From: Galdieria yellowstonensis
Taxonomy: Eukaryota; Rhodophyta; Bangiophyceae; Galdieriales; Galdieriaceae
Direction of reading: 5' to 3'
Length of the DNA: 64,000 bases
NCBI GenBank assembly: GCA_026122205.1
Contig: JANCYU010000055.1
Coordinates: 1 to 64,000 of the forward strand
The notes under the pieces were generated by a model, which was not told the origin of the DNA, did not search any database, and saw only the letters and a program-made list of their open reading frames with translations. The translations under genes were made by a program, and so were the position numbers. Shown in pieces: positions 34,509-45,086 of the stretch. The first letter of the stretch is position 1; the number at the start of each line of letters is the position of its first letter.

Positions 34509-34811
34509 TCACTCCTTCAAATCCTGCTTAATTTTTTCTGCTTTCTCTGATGCAGCCTCTGAAGCGGCACTCGCACTTTCTTTCATAGCATTAAAAGCTT
34601 TATTAGCCTCTTCTTTCGCTTCTTGTGCTTTTTCTTTTGCTTCTTCTTGGCTACTTTTTGGCGCTGTCCATTCCTTGTATTTCTCCGTCACAGTTTCCTT
34701 GACGTCGCTCAACACCTGAGAAACTTTCTCTGTTCCAGTATGAACTGCACTCTGCAGCTTCTCCTCCGCTTCTTTCAAAGTGCTCTTATCAGACTGATTG
34801 TCGTTCGACAT
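34509..34811 (-). CDS. LEA-like hydrophilic stress protein
   Basis: A single exon of 100 aa, almost entirely charged amphipathic helix, rich in Ala, Glu, Lys and Ser with no Cys, Trp only once and Pro only once. Repeats of the type KAQEAKEEANKAFNAMKES and EAASEKAEKIKQDLKE follow an 11-residue rhythm like group 3 late embryogenesis abundant proteins. Such proteins protect membranes and enzymes during drying or salt stress. No targeting peptide is seen, so it is probably cytosolic. A second LEA-like gene with an organelle-type leader lies at 38721. Confidence 0.78.
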   Translation of the reverse strand: MSNDNQSDKSTLKEAEEKLQSAVHTGTEKVSQVLSDVKETVTEKYKEWTAPKSSQEEAKEKAQEAKEEANKAFNAMKESASAASEAASEKAEKIKQDLKE

Positions 34812-35635
34812 GTCTGTGGAACCAAAAGATGAGCTCGTTCAGATCTTGGGCCAAATTTTGGCCTCCTTCCAAAACCCGAATGAAACTAGCTTCAAGAGAA
34901 GTTTATACAATAACAACTTCTTTCTACAAACTTAAAGTTTCCCAAATGGTGTTTGTGAGAGAAATGAACATAGACTAGTATATTTAGCCTCCCTTTCGTT
35001 CCTCGCCAGGAGTTGCTGAAAGCTTTGTTTTGTAAGATCCTATCTGTTTTCATTGGATGCTTTGTGGTTCAGATACCTTGACCACGTTTTTCCACGAAAC
35101 ACCTTTCCTGATTGCAACTTTTTTATATACAAACATGGGACATTTGGTGAGTACCGAACCGAAAGAAAGGAGAGAGAGGTTGAACTTCTTATGGTGCCAA
35201 GTTCCTGTTTGCAAGTGGGTATCAAAATAGTGAAGTACGTTTACGAAAATCTTTTTGGTATATTGATTGTTTAGTTGCCTTCCTTGGAGAGACCTTGGGA
35301 ATGCCAACTGGTGGTTATCTTCTGGTTGGCTTTGAATGAGATAGGGGTTTTGGAGTCATTTTATACGAGTTTTTTGTTGGGAACTTGTGTAGGCTTGAAG
35401 ACTATTTAAGGTTTTTTAAGGGTGTTTTTCCTTTTCCATCGTGGACAAAACTGGCATAGAAGTACAACTAGAGAAAAAATACGTAAAAAGGCACAACCGT
35501 GAAACTTTATTTCTCTTTCAAATATTCTCTATAAAAAGTGTTGTTCCGCACAGGATTTCGCCTTCGAATATACCAGAGGTGTTTCTAAGCACAATTGGCG
35601 TTTTCATAAACGAGGCCAAGAACAGTTCCCTGTTT
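34812..35635. other. Intergenic, upstream region of the LEA-like gene
   Basis: About 820 bp has only short frames without support. It must include the promoter of the minus-strand LEA-like gene. No further element could be assigned. Confidence 0.5.
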
Positions 35636-36375
35636 CTCAAGGCAACCACAAAAGTTTGGACTTTTTCTTTATGACTGCGCTCAAGCTTTGCAATCGCCAA
35701 CAATTGTTACATGCGTTGCTGCTGCAAAAGAAACTGCACCTCTCTCCAGATTTTCCAACATAATAAAGCAACTCGAAATACTTGATTCCAGTGATAAAGA
35801 GATGCGTACTTTAAGGCCCGCTCAAAGCCAAAACGTGTATTTTCTCCTTGGAATGACAATTATTGCATCTTTTATTGCAAGAATAATGCCTATAAAGGCT
35901 GCTTCGACTAGTAAATTTTTTCCTCCAAAAACACTTGCGAATTTTCTCATAGAGTACTCGAGTTGGTTGGAAACAACTTTAAAGTGATCATAGGAAGAAC
36001 ATTTTGTGTGAAGCATAGAGTGTATACATAGCGTAGTCAATGGTACTATTTATAGTTATGAAGGACTCTAGAACTACGTGGCACTGGAAAGCTCGAGGAG
36101 CCGTCACAGCAGTCATTCAGTTGCATACGTCACGTGAACTAGTAAAGATTCAATGCGAAAAAGGACAGATTTTGATTATCTATCCAATGTGGAGCAAGAA
36201 CCTAGCGCTATAACAAAACGATCGATATCCTTAGAGTCTCGAATTCGCACTGTGCCGCAGTCGCTGGCTAAGCAAGGAGTCACTGGCTGTTGGCGCTAGG
36301 ACATCCTCCTCCATCACTCTCTTTGAGAAGAAGTTGCAAAAGTGCTCCATACATAAGGCGTTTTAACGGTCGTCC
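35636..36375. repeat. Dispersed repeat, copy B
   Basis: This segment aligns by eye with copy A at an offset of about 4.3 kb. It shares AACCACAAAAGTTTGG, GCAAAAGAAACTGCAC, the CTATAAAGGCTGCTTCGAC element, GAGTTGGTTGGAAACAAC and TTAGAGTCTCGAATTCGCA. A segment GAGCAAGAACCTAGCGCTATA also matches copy C. It lacks about 300 bp present in copy A. The repeat is non-coding or decayed. The shared CTATAAA phrase could be an old promoter, which is an inference. Confidence 0.65.
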
Positions 36376-36765
36376 GAGTGTTCAGTTGCATATGTGACGA
36401 CGCACTGCAAGAAACATTTCTGGCGAGTAGACGGTTCAGAGGACAAGCCAACGCTGAAAGTGATTAAAAAGTGCCGCACTAGCTATTCAGCTCATTTTGG
36501 CACATCGTCAGTGATACAATCGTGACCTTAAACGTCAATCAACGACAGGTATGTCAACAACTGCGTGCCAGCACGTGTCGTTATACCACGAATTTCGTCT
36601 CCTCCTAGTATTTTCTAAGAGATCACCTACCAGCTGGTATTCATGGACACACATACTGTTGTATTGAGCGGCAACGGAGTCTTCACGCCCTCTTTTTGGT
36701 GTCCAACCTGATTTTATTAGACACCGCCCAACAAAAATTTATGGGCAAATTTTCTTGTTTTTCCT
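36376..36765. other. Intergenic, nothing recognised
   Basis: About 390 bp between repeat copy B and the next gene. A weak continuation of the repeat into about 36420 is possible. No gene is seen. Confidence 0.45.
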
Positions 36766-38087
36766 ATGGCAAGTTATCATGAAACCAATCCTCTAGGCAC
36801 TTTCGACTTTGGTCGACTACTACAGCAATACAAAAGCTCAGCTCCAACCTGCGCAAGTTACGTTCAGCCAAAGGATAGCACAGAATCCTCACCTGATAAG
36901 TCGATACGGCTCACGTCACAGCAGGGCGCGAAAACTCTGTCAGCCTTACGAAGACAAGGGTGCAGCGGAACGTCCAATTCACAAGAAATGTTAGAATCAA
37001 GCTTCAAGGGTCCAGGTATGCATCCCTTCTTATTGTAAATTTGCTCAATTGGCTTGCCACATCAACCAAGAAACCAGTCATCATAAGAATCCTCGCGGTT
37101 TGTCAGGAGCGTCCGGCCAAACTTGGGAGTGCACTTCTGCGGGAAACTTTCATCCAAGTTTCAGTGTTGACTTTGAGCATCTTCAGGTCCTTTTCTGTTT
37201 CTACTGGTGTTTTATTATTCTTGACACAAGTCTTTAGGCCAATGGAAATTTGCCCGTAAGTTCTCTCCATCGTCAGAGTCTTTCAGATGCACCAGACATT
37301 TGCCCTGTGCGTGATCTGTATTATCAAACACCTCGAAAAGGGCCAGAAGTTGCCACTAACTTGCACAGTTTTTCACATTCAAATATTTCGCCAGGTTTCA
37401 GATCGTTTCGAGATGGAGCATATTTCCATAGTTCAGTCTCTGTACCTACTGTTGAGATGTTCAGGCAGATACGAGCTCGGAAACTTTTTCAAATTATTGA
37501 AGAGTGCCGCATTCAACTCAAACACGTTTTTGATTCCGCGCCGGAAGCTTCATTTTTCCTGGAGATCGGTTCTGTTCTTCAAATGGCGCTATTTCGTTGG
37601 GATCAGGAAAGGACAGATTGGCGTTCCGATAAAGTTCCTCCTCGTATAGAGCGCCAGTTTCGGTTACTCGAGAAGTTTGCAGAGTTGTTTCAAAATACTG
37701 CGTTGCCGAGCATAAGAAGTGGTCAACTTGCGCTTGCTTGGTATCAACTCAGTCGACAAACCACCCCAGAGGTATAGATAGGCACTAGAACCTCTCAAGG
37801 TTTTCACGTTTTCTTGTCTTCTGCGGAGAGATTTGAAGAAGATTCCGTTCCTAATCTTGCTAGAGTTTTATGGACCACAATTATTGCCACGGAAGTTTGG
37901 CAGACGAACGAAAGTTGTATGCGAAGGGTTCAATATAATGTTTTCGCAGCAGGTATCCTGAGGAAAGTGAGGCCGCCGCTGTGAGTGCAAAAGGCAATGG
38001 AATTCCAAAGGCAGAGCTATGAATGATAAGAATCGACCGTCACAAGAAGAGTGGATGGAACATCTCAAGCTAGATGAAAGAGTATGA
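36766..38087 (+). CDS. Unknown five-exon protein
   Basis: Exons 36766-37015, 37071-37186, 37238-37771, 37829-37952 and 38011-38087 join in phase through introns of 55, 51, 57 and 58 bp to give about 366 aa. The first half is polar, rich in Ser, Pro, Gln and His, and probably disordered. The second half (from about residue 190) is helical: RQIRARKLFQIIEECRIQ, a Trp-containing segment RWDQERTDWRSDKVPP, and RLLEKFAELFQNTALPS. If the last intron is not removed, the protein ends at 37984 instead. No domain is recognised. Exon continuity over five joins supports a real gene, but function is unknown. Confidence 0.6.
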
Positions 38088-38720
38088 AAAGTGTCATGCT
38101 AATAAAATTGGAAGCTTACACTTCTTCTTTATGGATACTTTGAGAATTTTATGTTGGAAAATTTGTTTCTGTATGGATGTGCTTCCAGATTGAGTACAAA
38201 TTATTGCAGTGTAAAAGGCGCACAAGTTTAAACAATTCAATGTTTGCATAGCGAGTCATGGCTGGTTATTCACCTTTGCCACATTTTTGTCTCAAAAGTC
38301 TGGTTTTGTTTATCGTAAACGCGTTTTCATAACCAACGAGACAGCTGTCGTTGTGGTGTAAAGAACCTTGTGCCAAGCAGCAAAAGAATTTGTGTTTTCT
38401 CCCTTTGCAAAAAAAATGTTGGCAAGGAAACTGCAAACTTTTGGAAAGGGAGAGAGAGATGAATACAACTATTCTCTGTCTAATACGAGTAGGTAGAAAG
38501 GTGTCGTGAAATCAAACCAAACTACTAGTGGAGTCCACATGTTGGAGAAGAATATAGCTTCTGTATTTAAGGCAGCTTCTATTTCTCGGCAATACGACGA
38601 TACGTGGAAGCACAAGATGCGCTTTGTCGAAGATATTTGCGAACAAAATGTGGGGACGTAGCGATTCAGGAAGGATCTTAATCGATGCTTCCAGCGGATC
38701 GCTCTACAACACACACATTC
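38088..38720. other. Intergenic, nothing recognised
   Basis: About 630 bp with no supported frame. An 81-codon minus-strand frame at 38469-38714 has no start support or similarity. Confidence 0.5.
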
Positions 38721-39233
38721 ATGTTTGCCTTTCAGTACAGCTTATGTTCCAGTTCTATTTATCTAAGGTAGGTTATCTTTAATATTATACCATCATAATA
38801 GTATGAAAGAGGACTTGAACTTAGGAGAGTTGCATGGAAGAGTATCAATTATCATGGTTACCCTCGAGTTATCGTACCTAATAATAGGGTAATCTTTCCA
38901 AGAATTATCTCAAGTGCTGCCGATAGTAGCAGTGCAAAGGAAGGTGTCAAGAATATCGTTGATAATATCAAGGAAAAAGGTTCTGAAATATATCACTCAG
39001 TTGAAGAAAATGTAAAGAAGGGAGCAGAAAAAGTATCAGAAAAGGTTGATGAATTCAAAGACGCTGTGCAGGATAGAATGGAAAATGCAGATACTTCCAA
39101 AGCAAAAGACGTAGCAAGAGATGTTGTAGATAAGGTCAAAGATGCTGGACAATCCGTAAAGGAGGGTGTCTCTGATGCAAAGAAGAAAGTGGAAGAAAAA
39201 TGGGAAGACTTGAAAGAGGAACATAAGAAGTAA
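38721..39233 (+). CDS. LEA-like protein with organelle-type leader
   Basis: Two exons (38721-38767 and 38825-39233; 57-bp intron with GTAGGT donor) give about 151 aa. The leader (MFAFQYSLCSSSIYLRRV) is Ser/Arg-rich with a phenylalanine at position 2-4, like red-algal plastid transit peptides; a mitochondrial target is also possible. From about residue 55 the protein is a charged amphipathic helix with repeats such as GVKNIVDNIKEKG, VKKGAEKVSEKVDEFKD and VKDAGQSVKEGVSDAKKK. This is typical of LEA group 3/4 proteins. It may protect an organelle against desiccation or osmotic stress. The gene is missed by simple frame search because exon 1 is short. Confidence 0.72.
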
Positions 39234-39663
39234 AAGTCAGCAAGGGTTTGGGTCAGAGGGCGGTTGTGTCATTTCGTCCAATGGAATAAAGAGGGAATTT
39301 GTACTTTTTCGCTTGCTGTTTTCCAAGAAGAGAGAGTTGTGTATTTGATATAAATTTTGCAATCATTGTCTCTATGTGTGATCCTTTCTATTGGAAGAGT
39401 CACCGAGAGGATTTCAAGTATATTTGGAATATTATCACAAATGGTGAAAATTTACAAAAGAAGTCTCTAACGTTGTGTAAAAGGGAAAATATTCTACATA
39501 CCATTCCGCAATTCGCAAATAGCATCTTCTATGCTTTTTAGCAATACATAAAACATCTAAAGAGGATTATTTTCCTTTCAAGCAAAAGGACACAAGTTGT
39601 TCCACAAGGCCTCGAAATTTTTGTTCATTCATTTGTTCTGTAAAAGGGACTCGAAGCGACGCC
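39234..39663. other. Intergenic, nothing recognised
   Basis: About 430 bp. An 80-codon frame at 39299 starts with TTG and is rich in Phe, Cys and Ile with no recognisable pattern, so it is not called. Confidence 0.5.
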
Positions 39664-40020
39664 ATGTCCAAGGTCTTTCGAACAGCACGAAGAGTATATC
39701 AAGTTGGAAATGAACTTTCTCTAGGTAGCTTGTTGGAGAGAAAGAGCGTTCGGAATATATATTCTCGTCGTTACTTTGCTACGGAAACTGAACAACAACA
39801 CTCCCATGAGCACAAAAAGAGGTTGACGTGGAGGGACTTTAGGGAAGGCAGATGCAACTTGGACGAGCTTGCTAATGACAATCGTCATATTGGAGTGTAT
39901 ATTGTTCTGTCCATCTATGTTGTTGTTGGTGTCACTCTAAAAAAGGTGTTTGGTGGAAAGAAAAAGAGTGAAGACGCAGTTTCCTCAGTGGATCAAGGCG
40001 AGATGGCACCTGCACAATAA
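39664..40020 (+). CDS. Small mitochondrial single-pass membrane protein, unknown
   Basis: A single exon of 118 aa. The first 45 residues (MSKVFRTARRVYQVG ... RNIYSRRYFATE) are Arg-rich without acids and fit a cleavable mitochondrial presequence with an R-2-like cleavage site. A charged segment (KKRLTWRDFREGRCNLDEL) precedes one hydrophobic helix (IGVYIVLSIYVVVGV), followed by a Lys-rich tail and a Ser/Glu end. This layout is common among small inner-membrane subunits and assembly factors. No named family is recognised. Confidence 0.7.
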   Translation: MSKVFRTARRVYQVGNELSLGSLLERKSVRNIYSRRYFATETEQQHSHEHKKRLTWRDFREGRCNLDELANDNRHIGVYIVLSIYVVVGVTLKKVFGGKKKSEDAVSSVDQGEMAPAQ

Positions 40021-40517
40021 GGCATTACTTTTATATTGGAAACAAGTGGTTTTTTAGTAGAAGCTCTTTTTACTTGTATAAGAAGAAGTTTCGATATGTT
40101 AGTAAACTGTCCCTTCCGTTTTCTCTTTCGTCACCGTCGCTGTTCAAAAAGTTCATCGCGTTACATTCTTTCAACTAGAAAGTGATCCTTTTTTATACTC
40201 TTATCAAAAAATATTTAGCAACTTTATATGCACAACATTAAAACGACTCTTAGAAAGAACAAGGCAATAATTGGCCTATTCATAGGAAAGTACAAATCAC
40301 ACTACTCTACCACAACATAAAAGACGACTAGAAAACATTCATCGTATATGTTTTACGAATAAACGTTCCTATATGACTCAAGTGTTTGAAATACAACACC
40401 CTGTATTAATTTCATCTGGAGAGCAAGTTGTTTTCATCAAGATGAGTCTCTCCACAAGTTATTTCCATTTACTAAAATTGGTATACGCTTCACTAGTGTT
40501 TGACGGATGCCGACAAT
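40021..40517. other. Intergenic between convergent genes
   Basis: About 500 bp with nothing recognised. An open frame at 40373-40699 is the antisense of the CWC25 3' end. Confidence 0.5.
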
Positions 40518-41654
40518 TTATCTACGCGAACATGCTTCGTTGGCAACGTGAACCAAAAAGTTCTTATTCTTGCCAATTGCTTTCTGAGCTTCTTCTTCAC
40601 CGTTTTCCGACTTTCGATATTTCTCAACTCGAGCCAATCGCTCGTTTTCTAAAAGTTCGGCATCTCGTTGCATTTCCTCTAATAAAGCTTCTCTACTAGT
40701 CGAAGAACGATGAGCTTTCACTGCGTCCGAGTTTGTAGCTTCTGTGTTCATTCTCGATTTTGTGTTCTTGGACTTGTCACTACTACTACTAGGCGCCGAG
40801 CTTTCTTCATTTGGTTTCCAACCATGATAGCTTGCACCTTTTGGAACCACTAAGCCATATCCTTGCTTGGAATAAGTCGCTCTCATCTCTTCTACTTTGT
40901 CAACCGCCTCACTATGGTTTCTATTATCATGTTTTGGTGTGTTACTAGTGTCGTGTCTTCGCTCGCGTCGATGGCTGTGACTTGTCTTCTTTCGAACGCC
41001 ATGCCTCGAGTGTTCACTTCTGTGCCTTTTTTCTGTTCTGTCTTTTCGGGAAGTGTCAACTTGCGAGTGGTTTTCACTATGTCTTTTTTTACCGTCACTA
41101 TGAGACTTAATGTTGGTACTTTTGGCACTCTGCTTTTGGCTCAAAGACTGTCTCAACTTTTCCATCTTGATAGGATTGCTTCGAATTGCTTGAATAGCCT
41201 CTATTTCCTTACGCTTTATCTCTAACAAGGGATCTTCTCGTAACTTTGCCTCCATATCTAGTCGCCTAAAGCCAAAAGAAGAGTCCAGCGACGACTTGGC
41301 TTGGGTAAGCGACTGAAAGCGGCTTTCCTCTTCTTGCTTTCCTTTTTGAGATAACAAAGTATCTGCTGACTTTTTCCCCAGTAAGTAGTCTTCTTGTTCA
41401 TCTTTATCTTTTCCCCATTCATATAACCACTCTACTCGCTCTTGTTGTTTCAAGACGGAAGGGTCGAGCTGTCCAGACTCTACTTGTAGTCTTCGTAATT
41501 CTTGAAAGTGTCTTTCGTCTTCCAACTGCTTTTTTAGCTCTTCTATTCGCTTTTTCTCTTCTTCCGCTTTCTTTTCTGCCAACCACACCTTTTCATTATT
41601 CTTAAGAGTAGCAGTGTGCCAACTCTTCTTGTTCAAAAACTGAAGAGCGCTCAT
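40518..41654 (-). CDS. CWC25: Pre-mRNA splicing factor CWC25-like
   Basis: A single exon of about 378 aa. The conserved N-terminus is seen: KKSWHTATLKNNEKVWLAEKK, then a charged helix with EELKKQLEDER, and a WLYEWGKDKDEQEDYLLGKK block. CWC25 joins the spliceosome for the first transesterification step. A His/Arg/Ser-rich low-complexity middle follows. The C-terminus carries the YSKQGYGLVVPKG phrase. The ATG at 41654 is used; the frame upstream starts only with TTG. It is divergent from a small coiled-coil gene, with 22 bp between start codons. A splicing factor of this class fits a genome with many small introns. Confidence 0.9.
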   Translation of the reverse strand: MSALQFLNKKSWHTATLKNNEKVWLAEKKAEEEKKRIEELKKQLEDERHFQELRRLQVESGQLDPSVLKQQERVEWLYEWGKDKDEQEDYLLGKKSADTLLSQKGKQEEESRFQSLTQAKSSLDSSFGFRRLDMEAKLREDPLLEIKRKEIEAIQAIRSNPIKMEKLRQSLSQKQSAKSTNIKSHSDGKKRHSENHSQVDTSRKDRTEKRHRSEHSRHGVRKKTSHSHRRERRHDTSNTPKHDNRNHSEAVDKVEEMRATYSKQGYGLVVPKGASYHGWKPNEESSAPSSSSDKSKNTKSRMNTEATNSDAVKAHRSSTSREALLEEMQRDAELLENERLARVEKYRKSENGEEEAQKAIGKNKNFLVHVANEACSRR

Positions 41655-41676
41655 CCTCAACCCTCAAAGAAAAAAA

Positions 41677-41982
41677 ATGGACGACAACCAAAAAATCGAT
41701 CAACTGGAAGCACAACTACAAACTCTTCATCTTCAAATAGAAAAACTCCAAGTTTTGGCGAATAAACAACAACACCGTAATTAACTATAGTTATCCTTTG
41801 ACTATTTTTGAGACTTGTTCCTAGGTAGTGTGAGTAATAGTGAGGATACAAAGTTGCAGCAACTAGAAGAAGAAAACGCCCAACTGAAAAAGGAGTTGGA
41901 GAAACTTCGTTATCAGAGACTGCATCTTATTCGAGGTTTAGAGGAACTACGACGCAGATTGGACAAGGTTTCAAGTACATGA
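41677..41982 (+). CDS. Small coiled-coil protein, two exons
   Basis: Exons 41677-41776 and 41825-41982 (48-bp intron, phase 1) give about 85 aa. Both halves are heptad-rich (LEAQLQTLHLQIEKLQVL; LEEENAQLKKELEKLRYQ; LEELRRRLDK). It is too short to name. A further exon is possible: an acceptor near 42088 opens a hydrophilic frame (NDTLKWTNKLGAQSV...) to about 42205, which would lengthen the protein and bring it against the convergent REX4 gene. The coiled coil suggests a partner in a complex. Confidence 0.6.
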
Positions 41983-42212
41983 GCAATAAAGTCTTCATCA
42001 AGTGAAGGAAATATATCGAGAAAACTATTGTTTAGGGAGTCTATTGTGATATTGCTGCAAGTGAAGGTCTATTTCCAGAATGATACTTTAAAGTGGACAA
42101 ACAAACTTGGCGCACAAAGTGTCAAAATTATCGAGTCTTTAATATCTCAAAGAAATAGCGCAAGTGGAAACCAAAACTTGATAGACAATGCTGATAACTC
42201 CGAGAAACAACT

Positions 42213-43136
42213 TCAAGGTTTCCTTGGCTTTCTTTCTTTTAGTTTTCCATTCTTCTTCATTTGCAATTCTTTTTCCCACTGTTTTGCAAATCGTTTATAA
42301 ATCATCAGCGTTGCTCTGGCATCTTCTACCGAGTCATGTTCCCCTGCCTGAATCTTCATTCCTAGAATTTCTTGAGCCAACTTCTTCAATGAGGGCGTTT
42401 TTCTTGTTGGAGGACGACGCAAACCTCGCCATACAGCTGTATCTCTTATAAGTTTACGAGGATGAGAAAGTAATAGTGCGTGCATATCGTGATGTATGGC
42501 GTGACCCACCAAAATACGATTACTTATGATGGCATGAACATCTTTTTGTGCTTGTTCAAAAGATACTGCATCAGGACTTTTTAAGTGTTCTGGACGTATT
42601 CCACTAACCCAAGTACGATAATCAACCACTGGTTCCTTGTTATTCACCACATATTTGTCATACAATACTTCTCCTTTGAAGTTCACGATAGACACTCGGG
42701 CCAAGGAGTGTTCCTTGCCCTCTTTTCCAACTCCGACAAATTCACAGTCCAAAGAAACGACGTTTGTTATTCGCGGACTTTTATGAAGAGGTTCCATTAT
42801 CTTATCATTCTTGGTGTCTTGTCCCGTCTTGAGCACTGGCTGTATTGGCGGACAAGTGTCCTTCTGGTTCTCTCTTCTTTCCGTTGCTCGAGTTGTTTCT
42901 TCACCAGATATTCCTTTTTGAAGCTCATTTGATTTTACTCTTCTTCTCTTTTTCTGTCCATTCTTTCCTCCTTTTTCCTCCCTAGACTGATCGAGTTTCT
43001 CACATAGGGCCAACCAATTCTGATCTGCCTTGAATATCTTAGACTTGGTTGTACTTGGTTTTCGACTTTGTGAGTTGTTTCTACAGGAATCAAGTTGTTG
43101 GCTTTTCAGTACTTGTGCAACAACGCTTTGCTCCAT
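42213..43136 (-). CDS. REX4: RNA exonuclease 4-like (REX4, DEDDh 3'-5' exonuclease)
   Basis: A single exon of about 307 aa from the ATG at 43136; the open frame continues upstream but starts with TTG. A basic N-terminal region (KNGQKKRRRVKS) suggests nucleolar targeting. The exonuclease domain shows Exo I (VVSLDCEFVGVG), Exo II (LVGHAIHHDMHAL, with the family's SGIRPEHL phrase before it) and Exo III (GEHDSVEDARATL). The four acidic catalytic residues and the His of DEDDh enzymes are present. REX4 works in pre-rRNA processing. It lies 160 bp downstream of BRF1 on the same strand. Confidence 0.93.
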   Translation of the reverse strand: MEQSVVAQVLKSQQLDSCRNNSQSRKPSTTKSKIFKADQNWLALCEKLDQSREEKGGKNGQKKRRRVKSNELQKGISGEETTRATERRENQKDTCPPIQPVLKTGQDTKNDKIMEPLHKSPRITNVVSLDCEFVGVGKEGKEHSLARVSIVNFKGEVLYDKYVVNNKEPVVDYRTWVSGIRPEHLKSPDAVSFEQAQKDVHAIISNRILVGHAIHHDMHALLLSHPRKLIRDTAVWRGLRRPPTRKTPSLKKLAQEILGMKIQAGEHDSVEDARATLMIYKRFAKQWEKELQMKKNGKLKERKPRKP

Positions 43137-43296
43137 CGATGTTGTCTTCTCTGGAGAACGGCAATCCCCTTCTCCTTCGTCACGAACCAATGCAACGTCC
43201 ACCACACAACATACTTTATTCGTTGCAAAAAATACCAAACTTGTTTCTACGACTAGTAAAGAACCCTTTTATGACAAACCATCGACTAGCATTCTC

Positions 43297-45047
43297 CTAA
43301 AGTTGCACCGTTGCAGTATCATTGGACTCTTCATTCGTAGGAGCCACATCAGATAAATGGTTGTCGTCGTTGTTAAAACGGAAAAGTTCTTGAAGAGCAG
43401 CATAATTAACTTTCTTGGAAACCTTCTTTTCAGACAAGGCACTAAGAACTGCATCGACAGTACTATCTGTGCCTTGAGAAGACTTCATGGAAGAAGAAGA
43501 CTTGCGAGGCTTTCTCTTCTTCTTTTCTATCAGCGAAGAATCTGGCGCCTCATTTTGTGCCATTTCTGCTTGTTTTTGTAAATAATCCTGATTGATAAGT
43601 GTCCACATCTCTCTCTTTTGTTCCTCCTCTTCTTCATTATTCAAATAAGACTCCAACTCCTCTTCATCAAATATGTCCAGATCGTTCTCTTCTTCTTCTT
43701 CTTCCAAAGTCTCTTTCAATGACTCATCCTCCTCATCCTCTGGTAGATTATGGTCGACATCACCTTTTATCGAGTCTTGCGTCCATCCTTGTTGATCGGT
43801 CACTATCGAAAAGGTGTCCAAAGAAAATAAAGGTTGAGCCAAATCTTCCGCAGACTCTTCTCCTCTCTCAATCTTTTTCACTTCTTCACTATTTAATACC
43901 TGATTCATTTCTCTTTCAATCGCATCGTCCTCTCCATCATTGCTTTCAAGAGTTCTTCTCCTCTTAAAAGAAGGAGGATCGGACTCCTTCAATCTGGTGT
44001 CATTCAGTGCTTCTGCATTTCCATCGTCTCCTCCCATCGCATCGATTTCGTCCGCGGTTAACAAAGCTGAAGGAGTTTCTTCCAATTCCAACAACCGCTT
44101 CCTTAAAGTAACATCTCCAATTCGTACGACATTCACAATTTCTCTTTGAGAACGATAAAATCCGTGCATCTTGGCAGCTACAAACAAAGCTGCACCACAA
44201 AGACCAGAAGGCCTTCGTCCTGTGTGAATCCAGTCACGTTTCATTCTTGCAATGAGTCTCAGTGCAGAAGTTGCCACTGCATGCGTCTTTTCTTCAAAGC
44301 CTAATTTCGAAGCAAATCGATGAATATAAAGGGATGGGTCTATAATAGGTAGACTCAAATTTAAAATACGTGCAAACTTGAGAAACGTTCTTCCAAGGTC
44401 ATACACGTTGGTCTGAAGATAGTCACTAAAGTCAATTAAGAGATGAGGAGTTTTCTCTCGTCTACAAACGATGTAAAGACACGAAGCACAAACATTTGCT
44501 GCCTTTCTTCCTTGTAAAAAGTTATGTTCGACTGCAAGGAGAAACATTCGAAACGCTTGTTCTTCTTGCGAAGGGTTCAAATGAAGTGCGCCTACTAACT
44601 GGGCAATAATTTTACGACCTTGAAAAGTGTCAGTTCAGTACAAACTTGCCAAGTTCTTTCTTACCATTATTTCTAGTAGCCTCTCGGGACTCCTTGGACA
44701 GTCCAGGTATTATGACATTCGAAGTGGGGACGAAGCCTTGAAGGAAATGAGCAACGAATAACAAATAATTGAGTGTTTTAAGGTCTACCTGAAGCGTCTA
44801 CAAATTGTCCTGCTACAGTATTATGACCTCCAGGACCTTCCACAAATGTAACTTCGGAGACGATGGTATTTTCTTCCACTATGCAGCCACAGTGGGTACA
44901 AAAAGTATTTCCTTGGGAGGCATCGTGTTCCAATTCACTACTACCACAGTGAGGACAACAGTTTTTTCCAGCAATATCCAAAGCATCGTCGACGTTCGAA
45001 GTAACCGCAGCAGCAGCAGCAGCAGCGTCAGTAATCGTAGTTGCCAT
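43297..45047 (-). CDS. BRF1: TFIIIB subunit BRF1
   Basis: Three exons (45047-44789, 44736-44665, 44618-43297; introns 52 and 46 bp) give about 550 aa. It recruits RNA polymerase III to tRNA and 5S genes. The N-terminus has a zinc ribbon (CPHCGSSELEHD ... FCTHCGCIVEE) after an Ala-rich stretch. Exon 2 supplies PTSNVIIPGLSKESREATR, matching the linker to the first cyclin fold. Two cyclin repeats follow (GRKAANVCASCLYIVCRREK; GRRPSGLCGAALFVAAKMHGF). The C-terminal third is very acidic and contains the Brf1-specific block (EKKVSKKVNYAALQELF). The start codon at 45047 is 39 bp from the divergent start of the pseudouridine synthase gene. Confidence 0.96.
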
Positions 45048-45086
45048 AATAATAACTCGCCCCTCCAAAATTTGACACACAATTTG

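Noticed and set aside
43599..43967. 122-codon plus-strand frame opposite BRF1
   Set aside because: It is antisense to the acidic region of BRF1. Glu/Asp-rich coding DNA gives long Leu/Ser-rich frames on the other strand.
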